From: Pedobacter sp014947265
GTDB taxonomy: Bacteria; Bacteroidota; Bacteroidia; Sphingobacteriales; Sphingobacteriaceae
Assembly: GCF_014947265.1 (NCBI RefSeq)
Contig: NZ_JADCNK010000004.1
Location: 1-64,000 of the forward strand
Reading direction: 5' to 3'
DNA length: 64,000 nucleotides
Below, piece by piece: positions 56,739 through 64,000 of this stretch. Below the pieces are notes generated by a model. The model was given only the letters and a program-made list of their open reading frames with translations, was not told the DNA's origin and did not search any database. Position 1 is the stretch's first letter. Every line of letters begins with the position of its first letter. The position numbers and the translations under genes were made by a program.

Positions 56739-58649
56739 ATGGGAAAAATTATTGGAATAGACTTAGGAACAACAAACTCTTGCGTGAGCGTAATGGAGGG
56801 CAACGAGCCTGTAGTTATCGCAAACAGTGAGGGTAAACGTACTACACCGTCTATTGTTGCTTTTGCAGAAAACGGTGAGCGTAAGGTTGGCGAGCCTGCT
56901 AAACGTCAGGCTATAACCAACCCAACAAAAACGATATATTCGATTAAACGCTTTATGGGTAACAGCTACGACGAAAGTGCGAAAGAAGCTGGGCGTGTAC
57001 CTTATAAAGTGGTTAAAGGTGATAACAATACACCACGTGTTGAAATCGACGACAGAAAATATACTCCACAAGAGATTTCTGCAATGATTTTGCAGAAAAT
57101 GAAAAAAACTGCTGAAGATTTCTTAGGTCAGGAAGTTACAGAAGCAGTTATTACTGTACCAGCTTATTTTAATGATGCACAACGTCAGGCTACTAAAGAA
57201 GCTGGCGAAATTGCAGGTTTAACTGTAAAACGTATCATTAACGAGCCAACTGCAGCTGCTTTAGCTTATGGTTTAGATAAAGCACACAAAGACATGAAAA
57301 TTGTTGTGTTTGACTGTGGTGGTGGTACTCATGACGTTTCTGTATTAGAATTAGGCGATGGTGTTTTCGAAGTAAAATCTACTGATGGTGATACACACTT
57401 AGGTGGTGATGACTTTGACCACATTATTATCGATTGGTTAACTGAAGAATTTAAATCAGAAAACAGCATGGACCTTGCAAAAGATCCAATGGCTTTACAA
57501 CGTTTAAAAGAAGCTGCTGAGAAAGCTAAAATTGAGTTATCAAGCACCACTTCGACAGAAATTAACTTACCATACATTACTGCTGATGCCAGCGGCCCTA
57601 AACACTTAGTGCGTACATTATCTCGTGCTAAATTTGAGCAATTGGCTGATAGCTTAATTAAACGTACTATCGATCCTTGTAAATCTGCTTTGAAAAATGC
57701 TGGTTTAAGCACAAGCGATATCGACGAAATTATTTTGGTAGGTGGTTCAACCCGTATCCCTGCAATCCAGGAAGCGGTTAAAGCTTTCTTCGGTAAAGAG
57801 CCAAGTAAAGGTGTTAACCCTGATGAGGTTGTAGCAATTGGTGCTGCTATTCAAGGTGGTGTGTTAACTGGTGATGTGAAAGATGTATTGTTATTAGACG
57901 TTACGCCTTTATCATTAGGTATCGAAACCATGGGTGGCGTAATGACTAAATTAATCGAGTCTAACACAACTATCCCAACTAAAAAATCGGAAACTTTCTC
58001 AACTGCAGCTGATAACCAGCCTTCAGTAGAGATCCATATTTTACAAGGTGAGCGCCCAATGGCTGGCCAAAACCGTACAATTGGCCGTTTTATTTTAGAT
58101 GGTATTCCACCAGCACCTCGTGGTGTGCCTCAGGTAGAAGTATCTTTCGATATTGATGCCAACGGTATTTTACACGTAAGTGCTAAAGATAAAGCGACTG
58201 GTAAAGAGCAAAAAATCCGTATCGAAGCATCTTCAGGTTTAACTGATGCTGAGATCAAAAAAATGAAAGAAGAAGCTGAAGCTAATGCAGCAGATGATGC
58301 TAAGCAAAAAGAAGAAGCTGATAAAATCAACGGAGCTGATGCTTTAATTTTCTCAACTGAGAAACAATTAAAAGAGTTTGGTGATAAATTATCTGCGGAT
58401 AAAAAAGCGCCAATCGAAGCTGGTTTAGAGAAATTGAAAGCAGCGCATTTATCACGTAACTTCGCAGATATCGATGCAGCGCAAGCTGAATTGCAAAATG
58501 CATGGAACGTAGCATCAGAAGAAATGTATAAAGACGGCGGTCAGCCTCAGGGTGGTGAACAACCACAAGCTGATGGTCAACCTCAAGGTGGTGGCGATAA
58601 CGTTACTGATGTTGATTTTGAAGAAGTAAAAGAAGACGATAAGAAATAG
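56739..58649 (+). CDS. dnaK: Chaperone protein DnaK
   Basis: 636 aa. ATPase motifs GIDLGTTNSCVSVMEG, FDCGGGTHDVSVLELGDG (His where most DnaK have Phe/Tyr) and GGSTRIPAIQEAVKAFFG; the substrate-binding domain follows and the C-terminus ends in the usual EEVKEDDKK-type tail after a Gln/Gly-rich linker. It works with DnaJ/CbpA and GrpE, none of which is adjacent here. Confidence 0.98.
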   Translation: MGKIIGIDLGTTNSCVSVMEGNEPVVIANSEGKRTTPSIVAFAENGERKVGEPAKRQAITNPTKTIYSIKRFMGNSYDESAKEAGRVPYKVVKGDNNTPRVEIDDRKYTPQEISAMILQKMKKTAEDFLGQEVTEAVITVPAYFNDAQRQATKEAGEIAGLTVKRIINEPTAAALAYGLDKAHKDMKIVVFDCGGGTHDVSVLELGDGVFEVKSTDGDTHLGGDDFDHIIIDWLTEEFKSENSMDLAKDPMALQRLKEAAEKAKIELSSTTSTEINLPYITADASGPKHLVRTLSRAKFEQLADSLIKRTIDPCKSALKNAGLSTSDIDEIILVGGSTRIPAIQEAVKAFFGKEPSKGVNPDEVVAIGAAIQGGVLTGDVKDVLLLDVTPLSLGIETMGGVMTKLIESNTTIPTKKSETFSTAADNQPSVEIHILQGERPMAGQNRTIGRFILDGIPPAPRGVPQVEVSFDIDANGILHVSAKDKATGKEQKIRIEASSGLTDAEIKKMKEEAEANAADDAKQKEEADKINGADALIFSTEKQLKEFGDKLSADKKAPIEAGLEKLKAAHLSRNFADIDAAQAELQNAWNVASEEMYKDGGQPQGGEQPQADGQPQGGGDNVTDVDFEEVKEDDKK

Positions 58650-58702
58650 TGTCTTAAAGTCAGAAAGTCTGAGGTCCGTAAAGTCCGAAGATTTAAATAT
58701 AG

Positions 58703-58738
58703 AAAGCGTTCCGGTGTAAAATCGGAGCGCTTTTTTTA
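58703..58738 (+). terminator. Rho-independent terminator after dnaK
   Basis: AAAGCGTTCCG / CGGAGCGCTTT with one wobble, a 9-base loop and a T-run, 53 bases after the dnaK stop. Confidence 0.9.
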
Positions 58739-58839
58739 TGGGCTAAATCTCGCAGGGTGTCAAAAAGGGCTTATATGTTTTTATATGTCTTATATGGTTC
58801 AAAAGATTTTGGAAATGAGTGTTCCGGTACTTTTCGGGA

Positions 58840-58975
58840 ACTGCAGTCCCGCCATTCGCTACAATCTTTTTAAACTTCTGTCATGCTGAGGAACGAAGTA
58901 TCTTTTCCATCTGTTGCAATTGCTTTGTATTAAGGCCATACTTTAAAAAGTATTTTCGCTGCTGTCGGGTTTAGG
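58840..58975 (-). repeat. Dispersed repeat family X, copy 5 (with internal insertion)
   Basis: ACTGCAGTCCCGCCATTCGC at the left and TTCGCTGCTGTCGGGTTTA at the right match the ends of the family; the interior is longer and includes TCATGCTGAGGAACGAAG. Confidence 0.45.
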
Positions 58976-59079
58976 AAGAAGGGCTTGTTGTTTATGGCAG
59001 GTGTTTTAAGCCTCGCAGATTTTCAAAACATGCGGAAGGTTTGGAAAAGTACTTATATGACCTTAAATGTCTTATATGG

Positions 59080-59385
59080 TCATAACCTGGTAGCTAATTT
59101 TTTATTACTCAATATAAAAACAATTCGCTCAGTGAAAAAACCATAAAACAAACAATTGATCAATAGTCCAAAGAAGAAAATAGGACCATTCATAAATTGA
59201 AAAAACAAAGTATGTGTAGGGAAACGGAAAATATAATATGCTTTAGCTATTGCTTGTACAGTCGAGCTGTTTCCATCGGTACCTTCATCAACCAATCCAG
59301 ATGCAATGAATGTTATGAAAGTAAAAAGGACAAAAAGGAGCGAAGCGGAAATAAAAAGCCAGACTTTAAAATTATTGATTCTCAT
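59080..59385 (-). CDS. Small membrane protein, unknown function
   Basis: 101 aa from the ATG at 59385 (MRINNFKVWLF), which follows AGAGAAGAAC; the open frame reaches an earlier ATG at 59469 that would add 28 polar residues. Two hydrophobic segments: WLFISASLLFVLFTFITFIA near the start and FFFGLLINCLFYGFF in the C-terminal part. No family recognised. Confidence 0.65.
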   Translation of the reverse strand: MRINNFKVWLFISASLLFVLFTFITFIASGLVDEGTDGNSSTVQAIAKAYYIFRFPTHTLFFQFMNGPIFFFGLLINCLFYGFFTERIVFILSNKKLATRL

Positions 59386-59761
59386 GTTCTTCTCTTTGTT
59401 TGGCGTATTGCACCGCAAGCTACTATTAGACTTATTAAATGAAAACATATTTGGCGCAAATGAAGCCATAAGCCAGTATTCGTTGTGAAGGTAGGCCTAT
59501 TTCTTCGCTGAGTTATCGAAACCGGTTTTATAAAAATGTAATCAGCATAGGTAAAAGCAAGATAATCAGCTATTAGTCTGAGGTTATTTGCAATAGCTTG
59601 TGGCGATTTAAATACCAGATTATTGATATTTTGAAGAATATATCTTTTCTTCTGCTTATGGAGAAAGCAAATAGGTACGGTTAATTAAACCCGTACCTAT
59701 TTGTGTAATTGATATTTTCTTTAGCGTATCCTTAGTCTTTTAAAACTTCAGAATCTAAAAT
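59386..59761. other. Intergenic region
   Basis: About 375 bases, nothing I would call a gene; it ends with the hairpin at 59669-59702. Confidence 0.55.
59669..59702. terminator. Hairpin AAATAGGTACGG / CCGTACCTATTT
   Basis: A perfect 12-bp stem with a 10-base AT-rich loop, downstream of the minus-strand nucleotidyltransferase gene. Only a short T-run follows, so it is a likely rather than certain terminator. Confidence 0.65.
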
Positions 59762-60661
59762 TTAATTCCAAAGTTTTTCCGGATATGTTCCGTTTTTAAC
59801 CAATTGGTCAATACTATCCTGAACATAAGGCTTGTCTTCTTTGTAAGTTACACCGAACCATTTGTTTGAGGTTGGTACAACTTTAAAGGTTGCTGTATTG
59901 CTTTTTACCAGGTTTTCTCCAATTAATGGAATAAAAAATTCTGCCTTAGGTTTATCTTTGTTCGCCTGCACAAATTCTCTAAAAAGATCTTCTGTGATTT
60001 TGAATACTGCTGGTGTAAAACCCCAGAAATTCATCGATACAGGTGTTTCAAAGGCCAATGGGAATTCTTCGCCATTTTCTTCGTAAAAGATACTACCGTC
60101 TTTAGGATAAACTTTTGTGCGTTCTATAATTTCTTCCAGATTACCGGCTGCATCTACTTTACAAACACCGCGGGAAACAGCGCCAAACTCAGATAAAGTT
60201 TTGCCAATTTCGTAACCGATAATTGAATAATTGCTATCCGTCACTTCCGTGGTTAAGAAATCAACCATTTTTTTAAAGGCATCGAAACCATAATAATCAT
60301 CAGCGTTAATTACGCAGAATGGTTCTTTAACTACATTTCTACCTGATAGGATTGCGTGTGCAGTACCCCAAGGTTTTTCTCTATAAATTTCTTCTTCTAT
60401 TCCGAACTGTTTTAAATCGAAATTTTGGAAAACATAATCTGTTTCTATTCTTCCTGCAAGTTTAGGTTCGAAAATAGCTTTAAAGTTATCTACAAACTCT
60501 TCTTTAATGATAAATACAACTTTACCAAAGCCGGCATTAATTGCATCGTATATTGAATAATCGATAATCGTTTCGCCATTTGGACCAAAACCATCAATCT
60601 GCTTCATACTTCCATAACGGCTTGCCATACCGGCTGCCAATATTAATAGGGTGGGTTTCAT
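59762..60661 (-). CDS. Sugar-phosphate nucleotidyltransferase
   Basis: 299 aa. The NTP_transferase signature LILAAGMASRYGSMKQIDGF and PNGETIIDYSIYDAI, with the metal-binding Asp pair in INADDYYGFDAF. The enzyme transfers NMP to a sugar 1-phosphate; the specific sugar is not readable. The gene stands alone. Confidence 0.9.
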   Translation of the reverse strand: MKPTLLILAAGMASRYGSMKQIDGFGPNGETIIDYSIYDAINAGFGKVVFIIKEEFVDNFKAIFEPKLAGRIETDYVFQNFDLKQFGIEEEIYREKPWGTAHAILSGRNVVKEPFCVINADDYYGFDAFKKMVDFLTTEVTDSNYSIIGYEIGKTLSEFGAVSRGVCKVDAAGNLEEIIERTKVYPKDGSIFYEENGEEFPLAFETPVSMNFWGFTPAVFKITEDLFREFVQANKDKPKAEFFIPLIGENLVKSNTATFKVVPTSNKWFGVTYKEDKPYVQDSIDQLVKNGTYPEKLWN

Positions 60662-60776
60662 TTATTACTTGTTAATTTTTGTTAGTGCCGAACTTTTTGA
60701 TGATTAATAGAACAATCCTCTCTGGTTCGTATTGCGAAATTAATAATTTGAGCGTTTTAAAGGTTAAATAATTTGT

Positions 60777-62351
60777 TTAGAATCCAAAAAGTCCACCACC
60801 GGTTTTTGATCTTGTTTTCTTGCCGGTGAGCATGCCAAAAATACCGCGAACAATTTCTTTACCAATTTGGCGGGTTATTGTCGCGCCCATTACTTGTTCA
60901 ACCAGACTTTTTTCGCCAGGTTTGGGTTTGCTTTCCTTTTCGGCCTGTTTTTGGGCTTCGGCTTCTTGTTTTTGTTGTTCTACAACAGCAGTTTGGTCGT
61001 TAATGCGCCGGGTTAAAATTTCGTAGGCACTTTCCCGATCAATTGCATCTTTATATTTTGTATACATCGGACTGGCGTGAACCACCTGATCAAAATCTGC
61101 AGCAGTTAATGGCCCCATTATGGCCCTTGGTGGGGTAAGCATGGTTGCCGAAACTTCAGTCGGAATACCTTTTTCATTTAAAACAGTAACCAAAGCCTGT
61201 CCGGTTCCCAATGAGGTTAATATTTTATCGATCTCATAAAAATCTGATTTCGGGTAGGTATTAACTGTCTTTTTAAGAGCATCTACATCATTTGGAGTAA
61301 AAGCCCTCAAGGCATGCTGCACGCGGTTACCCAACTGGCCTAAAACACTTTCCGGAACATCGGTAGGTGCCTGTGTACAAAAGAAAACACCAACACCTTT
61401 AGAACGGATGAGCCTGATAATGGTTTCTATCTGTTCTAAAAATGCTTTAGAAGAATTTTTGAATAATAAATGGGCCTCATCAAAAAAGAATACCAGCTTT
61501 GGTTTGTCTAAATCGCCAACTTCGGGCATGGTATTAAATAATTCAGCCAATAAGCTTAATAAAAATGTAGAGTATAATATGGGCTGGTTTTGAACATCAG
61601 AGATGTTTAACAAACTAATGGTTCCTTTGCCATCAACCCGTTCGGAAAGGTCTTCTATATCAAACGATTTTTCGCCAAACATACCACCTAATCCTTGCTG
61701 TTCTATGGCAACTATTTTTCTTAGCATGGTACCTGATGTTGCAGTAGAAATACTGCCATAACTGCTTTTGATTTCTGCTGCCCCGGCACCTTCTGAAAGA
61801 TATGAGACTAGTTTTTTTAAATCATTTAAATCGATTACTGGTAGTTTATTATCATCGGCATATTTGAAGATAACTGCTAAAACACCTGCTTGTGTGTCGT
61901 TTAAATCTAAAATTTTTGATAATAGCGTAGGCCCAAATTCAAGTACAGTTGCACGCATCTGAGCGCCCATTTTACCCGAAAGGGAGTAAATCTCAACAGG
62001 GAAACCTGTTGGCGAAAAAGTTTTGTTGAGTTGTTGTGCTCTTTCTTCTATTTTCGGATTAACGGCTCCTGGTTGGCTTAAACCTGATAAATCGCCTTTA
62101 ACATCCAACATAAATACTGGAACACCAGCATCTGATAACTGTTCTGCTAATAATTGCAGGGTACGTGTTTTTCCAGTTCCTGTTGCTCCGGCAATTAAAC
62201 CATGTCTGTTCATCATTTTTAATGATAAATTAACTTCGGCTTCGCTGTAAACCTGTCCGTCTAAAATTCCGGCGCCTAAATAAATGTACGACCCCGAAGG
62301 AGCATAGGATGATTTTATTTTTTCGATGAATTTTGAAGAAAGATCGCTCAT
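60777..62351 (-). CDS. HerA-like ATPase, DUF853 (YjgR) family
   Basis: 524 aa. Walker A is GLIAGATGTGKTRTLQLLAE, Walker B KLVFFFDEAHLLF, followed by a sensor-like FFCTQAPTDVPESVLGQLGN and an arginine-rich NRVQHALRAFTP. A charged, Gln/Lys-rich stretch (VVEQQKQEAEAQKQAEKE) links to a Gly-rich C-terminus. DUF853 proteins belong to the FtsK/HerA class of hexameric ATPases; the role is unproven. No NurA-type nuclease neighbour. Confidence 0.93.
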   Translation of the reverse strand: MSDLSSKFIEKIKSSYAPSGSYIYLGAGILDGQVYSEAEVNLSLKMMNRHGLIAGATGTGKTRTLQLLAEQLSDAGVPVFMLDVKGDLSGLSQPGAVNPKIEERAQQLNKTFSPTGFPVEIYSLSGKMGAQMRATVLEFGPTLLSKILDLNDTQAGVLAVIFKYADDNKLPVIDLNDLKKLVSYLSEGAGAAEIKSSYGSISTATSGTMLRKIVAIEQQGLGGMFGEKSFDIEDLSERVDGKGTISLLNISDVQNQPILYSTFLLSLLAELFNTMPEVGDLDKPKLVFFFDEAHLLFKNSSKAFLEQIETIIRLIRSKGVGVFFCTQAPTDVPESVLGQLGNRVQHALRAFTPNDVDALKKTVNTYPKSDFYEIDKILTSLGTGQALVTVLNEKGIPTEVSATMLTPPRAIMGPLTAADFDQVVHASPMYTKYKDAIDRESAYEILTRRINDQTAVVEQQKQEAEAQKQAEKESKPKPGEKSLVEQVMGATITRQIGKEIVRGIFGMLTGKKTRSKTGGGLFGF

Positions 62352-62450
62352 TTTTTAAAATTAGATTGCCAATTTAAGAAACATATCTTAGAAGGTTGTG
62401 TTTTTGTTGGCACTTTTAATCTGAAATACCGGACAAATGGCTGTTTAGTA

Positions 62451-62750
62451 TTACGGGTTAAGTTGCTTATAATAATTTAGTTCGTTCTGAAGAACGGTTA
62501 TTTCCTGTTGCATATTTTGCAATTGATTAAGCAGATGAGAAACGGCATGAATACCTTCCAGATTAATCTGCAGATCTTTTGCTAAACGCAGGTACTGCTC
62601 CAGTTTAGATAATTCATCGACAGGCAAAAAGACAGATTGCTTTTTAACGGTGGTACGGAGCAGTCCAAAATCTTCAAGAGAATGGATAAAATTGATTTCT
62701 ACATGGTGATAAGTGCAAATTTCTTCTACAGGTATTAGATAGGTTTCCAT
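62451..62750 (-). CDS. cbpM: Chaperone modulator CbpM
   Basis: 99 aa. MerR-like helix-turn-helix-derived fold with IPVEEICTYHHVEINFIHSL, FGLLRTTVKKQSVFLPVDEL and a C-terminal coiled-coil (MQQEITVLQNELNYYKQ). It starts 5 bases after the cbpA stop. CbpM binds the J-domain of CbpA and restrains it. Confidence 0.92.
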   Translation of the reverse strand: METYLIPVEEICTYHHVEINFIHSLEDFGLLRTTVKKQSVFLPVDELSKLEQYLRLAKDLQINLEGIHAVSHLLNQLQNMQQEITVLQNELNYYKQLNP

Positions 62751-62755
62751 AATGG

Positions 62756-63652
62756 TTAGAATTTGGAAAGTTTTTCGAATAGTTCTTTTTGTTCAGCATT
62801 TAGCTGGGTGGGTATTTTAACCTGCCATTTAATATACAGATCGCCGAACTGGTTATCTTCTTTGTAAACCGGAAACCCTTTGCCCTTTAATCTTAAAGTA
62901 GCATCTGGCTGTGTTCCCTCAGGCACTTTAAGTTTGACTTTGCCATTTAAGGTTTCTACAATTTTTTCGCCACCCAAAATGGCGGTATACAGATCTATTT
63001 CCTCCTGGATATAAATGTCGTTCCCTTTTCGTTTGAATTTGGGGTCATCGGTAATATTGAATTTTATAAACAGATCGCCTGGAGGGCCATTATTAACTCC
63101 CGGCGCGCCATAGCCCGGAAGTTTGATCTTTTGTCCGTTTTCTACACCAGCTGGAATGGTAATGCGTACTTGCCTGCCATTAACAGTTAAGGTTTGTTTG
63201 TGGGTGGTATAGGCATCAAGTAGGTTTAACTGTAAATCAGCATTGTAATCCTGGCCTTTAAAAGGTGAATTTCTGCTGCTTCTGCCGCCACCGCCACCAA
63301 ACATGGAGGAAAAGAAATCAGAAAAATCTTCGCCACCAAAACCACCAGAATAGCTATTGCCTCCATAACCCTGGCCTTGCGACTGGTATTGTCTTTGCTG
63401 CTGTTGCTGCGCATCAAGCTGATCGGCATGCTGCCAATCTTTGCCGTATTTATCGTATTTCTTCCGTTTTTCGGGATCGCTTAAAACTTCGTTAGCCTCG
63501 TTAATTTGCTGAAATTTTTTATTGGCTTCTTCATTGTTGGGATTAAGATCCGGATGATGTTTTCGGGCTAATTTTCTATAAGCTTTTTTAATATCCTCAG
63601 TGGTTGCATCTTTTTTTAAATCGAGGATTTTATAATAGTCTATGTAGTCCAT
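62756..63652 (-). CDS. cbpA: DnaJ-like co-chaperone CbpA
   Basis: 298 aa. J-domain (YYKILDLKKDATTEDIKKAY, HPD in RKHHPDLNPNNEEA), a Gly/Phe/Gln linker (QQQQQRQYQSQGQGYGG, SGGFGGEDFSDFFSSMFGGG) and two C-terminal beta domains (KIKLPGYGAPGVNNG). There is no zinc-finger domain, which distinguishes it from DnaJ. It stimulates DnaK; dnaK lies about 4 kb away. Confidence 0.95.
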   Translation of the reverse strand: MDYIDYYKILDLKKDATTEDIKKAYRKLARKHHPDLNPNNEEANKKFQQINEANEVLSDPEKRKKYDKYGKDWQHADQLDAQQQQQRQYQSQGQGYGGNSYSGGFGGEDFSDFFSSMFGGGGGRSSRNSPFKGQDYNADLQLNLLDAYTTHKQTLTVNGRQVRITIPAGVENGQKIKLPGYGAPGVNNGPPGDLFIKFNITDDPKFKRKGNDIYIQEEIDLYTAILGGEKIVETLNGKVKLKVPEGTQPDATLRLKGKGFPVYKEDNQFGDLYIKWQVKIPTQLNAEQKELFEKLSKF

Positions 63653-63920
63653 GATGGTTTAACAAATTAATAAAGGGAATGTTCAATTTTATTGTATAAA
63701 TGTAAGATTTTAGGATGGGAATGTAGAGAGGGCTCTAGGCAAAGCGCAAAGTAAATTGGCAGTGAGTAAGCTATTATCAACTTACTGGTGAAGTTTAAAC
63801 TATTGCAATCCAAAGGAAAACAAAAGTTAAACATTAAGTAGAAATACCTGACACCACCAAAAAAGAAGCCGTCTCATAAATATAAAATTGTCATCATGTG
63901 GGATAATTTTTTTATAAAAT
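63653..63920. other. Intergenic region; possible insertion-sequence end
   Basis: Nothing coding is seen. AAAGAAGCCGTCTCATAAAT (63864-63883) reads on the reverse strand as GAGACGGCTTC followed by a T-run, which could be a terminator arm or an IS terminal repeat. Confidence 0.4.
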
Positions 63921-64000
63921 TTATATTAGTGAGGTATAATTGATTGTTTTGCCATACAACACGGTCTTACCTCCGAAGGTCTCTTTCTTTTTGGCTTGCT
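63921..64000 (-). other. Possible 3' end of a minus-strand gene, cut by the window edge
   Basis: On the reverse strand one frame reads QAKKKETFGGKTVLYGKTIN and stops at the TAA complementary to 63921-63923. A second frame (KPKRKRPSEVRPCCMAKQS) is also open for 24 codons, so coding is not certain. A transposase tail is one possibility, since GAGACGGCTTC lies just downstream. Confidence 0.3.

Larger units (their letters stand above)
58650..59079. other. Intergenic region with terminator and repeats
   Basis: 430 bases without a gene. Terminator at 58703-58738, repeat family X copy 5 (58840-58975) and the CCTCGCAGATTTTCAAAACA element (59008-59039). Confidence 0.6.

Noticed and set aside
60777..62351. 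A HerA-NurA or HerA-type defence system
   Set aside because: The DUF853 ATPase has no NurA, SIR2 or other effector gene next to it.
1..64000. CRISPR array, rRNA operon or complete tRNA gene
   Set aside because: No regularly spaced direct repeats, no rRNA sequence and no complete cloverleaf were seen by eye; only one partial tRNA-like fragment.

Overview
The window reads as chromosomal DNA of a Bacteroidetes bacterium, most likely a Sphingobacteriaceae member close to Pedobacter (inference). The basis is the TAnnTTTG/TTG promoter pattern of the phylum, A-rich start regions with few Shine-Dalgarno sites, gene families typical of the group (MG2/alpha-2-macroglobulin, CarboxypepD_reg-like, GMC plus gluconate 2-dehydrogenase subunit 3, Tyr1-type prephenate dehydrogenase) and many dispersed intergenic palindromes.

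Layout. 1-6300: 3' part of a giant alpha-2-macroglobulin-like protein. 6535-9322 (minus): LytTR response regulator, GIY-YIG protein and 7TM-type histidine kinase. 9838-16674: Spx/ArsC-like protein, CarboxypepD-like protein, M1 peptidase, RidA, methyltransferase, VF530-type protein, two small exported proteins and a HigBA toxin-antitoxin pair. 17161-20746: str operon (rpsL-rpsG-fusA-rpsJ). 20848-32866: a 12 kb non-ribosomal block that separates rpsJ from rplC; it holds four small hydrophilic proteins, a GH63-type glucosidase, dNTPase, prephenate dehydrogenase, a RelBE-like pair, a TauE/SafE exporter and several unknowns. 33147-48260: S10, spc and alpha operons in the usual order (rplC to rplQ, with secY, map, infA and rpoA). 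48572-55661: a glycosidase-like exported protein, the GMC oxidoreductase pair and a methyltransferase. 55883-63652: DUF1304 protein, dnaK, a membrane protein, a nucleotidyltransferase, a HerA-like ATPase and the cbpA-cbpM pair. The last 80 bases may hold the 3' end of another minus-strand gene, possibly in an insertion sequence.

How they fit: the core is the translation apparatus plus SecY, methionine aminopeptidase, IF-1 and RNA polymerase alpha. dnaK and the CbpA/CbpM co-chaperone pair give a folding theme, but they are about 4 kb apart. The rest is accessory or housekeeping.

The most interesting signals are: a SusC-like N-terminal segment embedded in the alpha-2-macroglobulin; a nested four-stem element between convergent small genes at 21817-21885; five genes whose TAnnTTTG box sits 3-5 bases before the ATG (predicted leaderless mRNAs), one of them higB with a palindrome between its promoter boxes; and several different palindromic repeat families lodged inside ribosomal-protein operons. 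I saw no CRISPR array, complete tRNA or rRNA. No single clearly new multi-gene system stood out beyond these.
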